A DNA stretch of 64,000 nt from Atrina japonica (lineage: Eukaryota > Mollusca > Bivalvia > Pterioida > Pinnidae), in contig BROG01000448.1 in assembly GCA_030159075.1 (NCBI GenBank), positions 547,501-611,500 of the forward strand, given 5' to 3'. The notes under the pieces are model-generated. The model was not told where the DNA came from. It was given only the letters and a program-made list of their open reading frames with translations, and searched no databases. Positions within the stretch are counted from its first letter, which is position 1, and every line of letters starts with the position of its first letter. This document shows positions 58,017 to 64,000 of the stretch, one piece after another. The position numbers and the translations under genes were made by a program.

Positions 58017-58757
58017 AATATTTTTTTTTTCATTTTGGTATATTTAAAACTTTGATAAAGTAGAAATTGTCCTCTAACGGACAAAAGGTTCACCAATTCC
58101 ACAGACATGAACTGCTGCAACAAAAATCTCATATGGATTTATATCGGGAACGTGTATTTCATTAATACAAATTTAAGTCTCTTGCAAACAAATAAATGAA
58201 ACATGTTGGATAAAATCTGCTGATTTAAATGCATTCCACTCAAGTTATTATCTATAGACAATGCAAAAGGACTCAATAGCTCCAGGGCACTCAAACAATC
58301 ATTCAAACAAAATAGTATTTGATTTATGCATTCTTCTACAAATGGGCGCTGATGGTACTCTGATTAAATAATCAATGGATATCATTATTGTCACCAATAC
58401 TTTCATTATAGATATCATCTTCGCGTGCTTAGTCTGGCGGAAGAGGTATCCAGGAAAATTATTACAGGGAATGTGTATTTATTATAAAAAACAACAACAT
58501 TAAAATAAAATACATAAATCACGTAAGTGTAAACAATGGAAATCCCTGTGTGGTAATATAAAAATCAGACAGAATAAAAAAAAAACAGACCCTGTATGTC
58601 AGTCAAGGCTGGCATTTCTCCGCATTGAATATTTACATCTTTCATTCAAGTCAAATCAATCATTTTTATTAATATGGAAAATTATCTTTTATGTTAAATT
58701 TTTACAAATTACTCATATCATTCATTAAGTATTACTATATATATACATTTTAAATTG
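58014..58757. other. Intergenic, no gene seen
   Basis: AT-rich without recognisable features. Confidence 0.55.
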
Positions 58758-58803
58758 GAGCTCAGCTGATGAAGTCTAATTGACAGAAACGATCGTCTTG
58801 AGC
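58758..58803 (+). ncRNA. Type-I hammerhead self-cleaving ribozyme, intact core
   Basis: gctcag and ttgagc form stem I (one G-U). CTGATGA is at 58766-58772, then a GTC/GAC stem II with AT-rich loop, GAAA at 58786-58789, and a short self-pairing stem III (acgatcgt). Cleavage is predicted after C58797. Followed by attataaatttggtattatg, the block seen after the other copies. No reverse transcriptase is adjacent, so this is a solo, possibly retrozyme-like or solo-LTR-like, copy. Confidence 0.78.
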
Positions 58804-59688
58804 ATTATAAATTTGGTATTATGTTTATAATATTTGATATGGCAGTACTTCCGTATAATGCCACATCCAGTTATAGTTTTATCTCTGTGAATCATAACTG
58901 TCTTTTATATATAAAAAACAACACATAGCATGAATACTTGAAATGAATTAATAGTGGAAACATTATTAGATTGTGACCGAAACTGCACGCGAAATTGAAG
59001 TTTATTAGATGTTACCACAAAGTACCAAAAAGTGAAGACTGCTGGGAATTTAGATGCTTTTGCACAAATGGAACCACAATGGTGCAAAGGAAGTCATTTC
59101 AATATTTCATACAGGTTAATAAATTCATGATTATCATAATGAACAATAACTTTGCCAAGATAAGTCCCTCCCAAGACATTAGACGAGCCAACCAGAATAC
59201 TACCGCTCTCAAAAGACGAAAAAGAGTGAACTGAGACTTATTTATGAAAATGACTCGTTGCCATTGCCTCAGAGGAAATTTCCTGGGACCTCCATCCATG
59301 CCGACGTGAGCGATGTGAACGAGTGAGAAGAATGCCAACAAAAGTCCGTTAAGCTCGCACACCAAAATCGAGTAGGTTTCCTATACTTGTTGGGTGAATA
59401 TTCATGTCTACTGAATAATTGAAAATAGACAACAACAACAACAAATATCCAGAGTTTCAAATGGTATGACACAATGTGTTGACGAACATTCCATAGTGGT
59501 TCTTCACATATGTTGTTTTTCATCACTTTTCGTTATGTGATCTAATGCATATCACGGCTGAGGATCTCTAGACATCAATTTCAGTGAAAAGTAAACCCAA
59601 AATACTAATGTTATCAGTCTTTATTTTGTAGGCCTCGGTTCGTTTCTTTCTCCCTCAAATAATAAAAGGTTTCGCCTTATGCAAGTTG
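58804..59688. other. Intergenic, no gene seen
   Basis: The first 35 nt belong to the hammerhead repeat. The rest has short overlapping frames on both strands (58905-59526) with no recognised domain. Confidence 0.5.
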
Positions 59689-59975
59689 GTTTGTTTGTGT
59701 TTATTTATTGTTGTTTAACGTCCCACTCAAAATTCTCTCACTCATATAGAGTTGTCATCAATTGCCAGTGAATGGCTTTAAATTTTGGCCTATGCTCGGC
59801 ACTTACGGCCATTTAGCAGTGAGGGTTCTTTAACGTGCCGACACCTACTGTGACACGGGGCCTCGGTTTTTACTGTCTCAACCGAAGGACAGGAAACCAT
59901 CCTGCCGCCGGCTGGACTCGAACTCACGACCTCATGATCAAGAGTCGAGCGCGCTACCGATTGAACCGGTCGTCT
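59689..59975 (-). mobile_element. tRNA-headed SINE S8 with target duplication
   Basis: Full copy. Flanked by cttatgcaagttg (59676-59688) and cttatgcatgttg (59976-59988), a 13-bp duplication with one mismatch. The tRNA-like head reads on the minus strand near 59950-59975. Confidence 0.9.
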
Positions 59976-60039
59976 CTTATGCATGTTGCTTAATTATAAA
60001 AATCATAAAAAGTAGTTATCTAAAATTAATTAAATTTTC

Positions 60040-60150
60040 AGTATGTCCAGAATCCTATATACAAATTTTGGCGAATACTGAGAAACCGCGGACTCTAACA
60101 ATACAGATGTGAAATCAGGTACCATGGCGGATTAAGCTTCTCCCGAGCGG
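60040..60150 (-). repeat. Family-1 3' tail, copy T12 (fragment)
   Basis: Plus view: agtatgtccagaatcctata, gaaaccgcggactctaacaa, gaaatcaggtaccatggcgg. Confidence 0.6.
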
Positions 60151-60779
60151 GAAAGCTCAACGAATCCTTTCTCTTTAGCTTGATATATACCTTTGGTCAT
60201 TGTTTGCATGACATCAATTAAAATGATGTATATGTTTAAGATGTGCTCTTGTGTCTCGAATATCCGCTACAAAATCCACCATCTATCAGTTTAACTTATA
60301 TGCATGCAGATATACAGGTATTAAAGCGATGAAACATGTGTGGCTATCTCTTGCATATGATATTTTATATCGCAGATGATGCGACATGTTAAGGCATGTT
60401 TAACATATGAACATATCATAAACAAACTACTTACTAATATGTCGTTGTCGCTTGGAAGTAGAGAAAACCCGCATTTATTGTCAACTTTCTGCAATTTGTC
60501 AGTTGGTATTATGACATTTTTTGCAATGAATATTTTTCGCGTTTTCACCACTGAAAACTGATGGATATTGATGTAAAAATAATGCAAAAAATGATTCCTT
60601 GTCGTGACAAATATCAATATTGCATCTGATCGGCATTTAATGATGTTATTCTTCCGATTAACTCTGAATCATTATGCGCTGACCAAGATTCCGAAGACGC
60701 ATAATACAGGTCAACGACCAAAAGTGATTTTAAACAATTTCCTTTGACTCTTAATATTGGTGTTACATATAAAAAATGC
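60151..60779. other. Intergenic, no gene seen
   Basis: AT-rich. The region 60376-60500 resembles degraded Penelope-like RT C-terminal sequence (gcatgtttaacatatgaaca) but too weakly to call. Confidence 0.4.
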
Positions 60780-61140
60780 CATATCGGATATCATTATAAA
60801 CAACATCACCATAATAAAAATCATCATATCCCAATACCATCATAACAATTTTTACCATATTCACTTATCACTAATATCACCATCAATAACCAGGCAATAT
60901 CACCATAATAAATATCACCATTACCAAAATCACAATAACCAATGCCTCATACCATTATTTCACTATAACCTATATCACCATAATAAATGTCACCATAACC
61001 AATACCACCGAACCTAGTCACCATATCTTAAAATATCCATAACCGATATCACCATAAAATGCCACCATAACTTTACATCACCCTAACCAATATAACAATA
61101 ACCAATATCACCATGACCAGTATCACCATAACCATATTAA
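60780..61140. repeat. Degenerate 12-bp minisatellite (ATCACCATAACC)
   Basis: About twenty-five imperfect units of atcaccataacc/aatatcaccataa. Only low-complexity His/Asn/Tyr frames cross it. Confidence 0.85.
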
Positions 61141-61577
61141 ATATCCCAGTAATCATATTATAGTATCAACATGCTTAGTCCGCTGATAATGACAAAAATA
61201 AGGTATGATCATACGATACTCCCATTATTTTAAACAATGATAACCATTTAAATAATGTACTTCAATATCGCATTTTAATTCATTACCCTTGTTTTTCTAA
61301 ACATACCTAGACAATCAATGTCGATAATCAATGTCGAGCTGTGGTCATAATTAAGACAAATGTACCCGATCAGGCTGTTTTTAAAAGAAAAAACACATTA
61401 TAAGCTCAGTGAGATGTGACATCAGTTTAATTCAGTACTTTGTTTCAGTTGTACCATCATCTAATTACTATCTAATATTTTTTAAAAGTACTCTTTCATT
61501 AGAATCAAAAAGCGTTTAGGAAAACCATTACGACAGAATCGTTATCTTGACAGCATATTTGCAAACAGTCTATGGGT
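61141..61577. other. Upstream region of the second receptor gene
   Basis: No gene; AT-rich. Confidence 0.5.
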
Positions 61578-61584
61578 TATAAAT
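61578..61584 (+). promoter_or_regulatory. TATA-like box of the second receptor gene
   Basis: TATAAAT 97 nt before the predicted start codon; plausible but weak. Confidence 0.35.
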
Positions 61585-61680
61585 GAAACATTGTGATGTC
61601 ATTGGTCGTATGAAAAGTATCATCTCATTATAGGTTTCAGCGTCAAACAAAACGCATCGAAATCCTTAAAACGGAGAAAA

Positions 61681-64000
<2,320 letters not shown>

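Overview
The window is AT-rich, intron-bearing, repeat-laden eukaryotic DNA. Its gene content and repeat types point to a marine bivalve mollusc: Methuselah-like / somatomedin-B class receptors, a Mab-21 / cGAS-like gene with a long C-terminal extension, small secreted peptides, tRNA-headed SINEs, Penelope-like reverse transcriptase relics and hammerhead ribozymes. The species cannot be fixed from the sequence. There are no operons, phage genes or CRISPR arrays.

I can support five protein-coding loci. (1) A single-exon Methuselah/adhesion-like 7TM receptor on the minus strand (739-3978). (2) A Mab-21/cGAS-like nucleotidyltransferase-fold gene (30168-32205, plus), broken by one frameshift near a T7 run. 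(3) A small secreted cysteine-rich peptide gene (41573-42937, plus a 3' UTR exon near 44756). (4) A small secreted Gly/Asn/Tyr-rich repeat protein (54331-57744, three coding exons). Genes 3 and 4 have first exons of identical length, splice phase and ending (Val-Glu-Gly), so they look like diverged paralogues. (5) The 5' part of a second receptor-like gene with a somatomedin-B domain (61681 to the right edge), which shares the RN(V/I)-x-C-x-Y-C-H motif with gene 1. Receptors therefore sit at both ends of the window.

The rest is mobile and simple-sequence DNA. 8-30 kb holds decayed Penelope-like reverse transcriptases (about 9.3-10.1, 18.2-19.9 and 27.7-29.6 kb, with further relics at 14.0, 47.1 and 50.5-51.5 kb). 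It also holds about a dozen copies of a 3'-anchored tail, a LINE carrying a SINE, and two minisatellite fields (15.8-17.7 and 27.0-27.6 kb). 32.8-37.1 kb is a 2.1 kb tandem segmental duplication. 38-44 kb and 50-52 kb contain TA-flanked MITEs with other elements inserted in them. Long (TA)n, (CA)n, (GA)n, (TC)n, (GATA)n and (AAT)n arrays occur throughout.

The most interesting signal is a set of compact type-I hammerhead ribozymes. Two have an intact core and pairing stems (8043-8090 minus; 58758-58803 plus). A third with a core mutation (29572-29617) lies just downstream of a Penelope-like reverse transcriptase relic. A possible more distant hammerhead-like fold is carried by a foldback element near 23.6, 33.6 and 35.9 kb.
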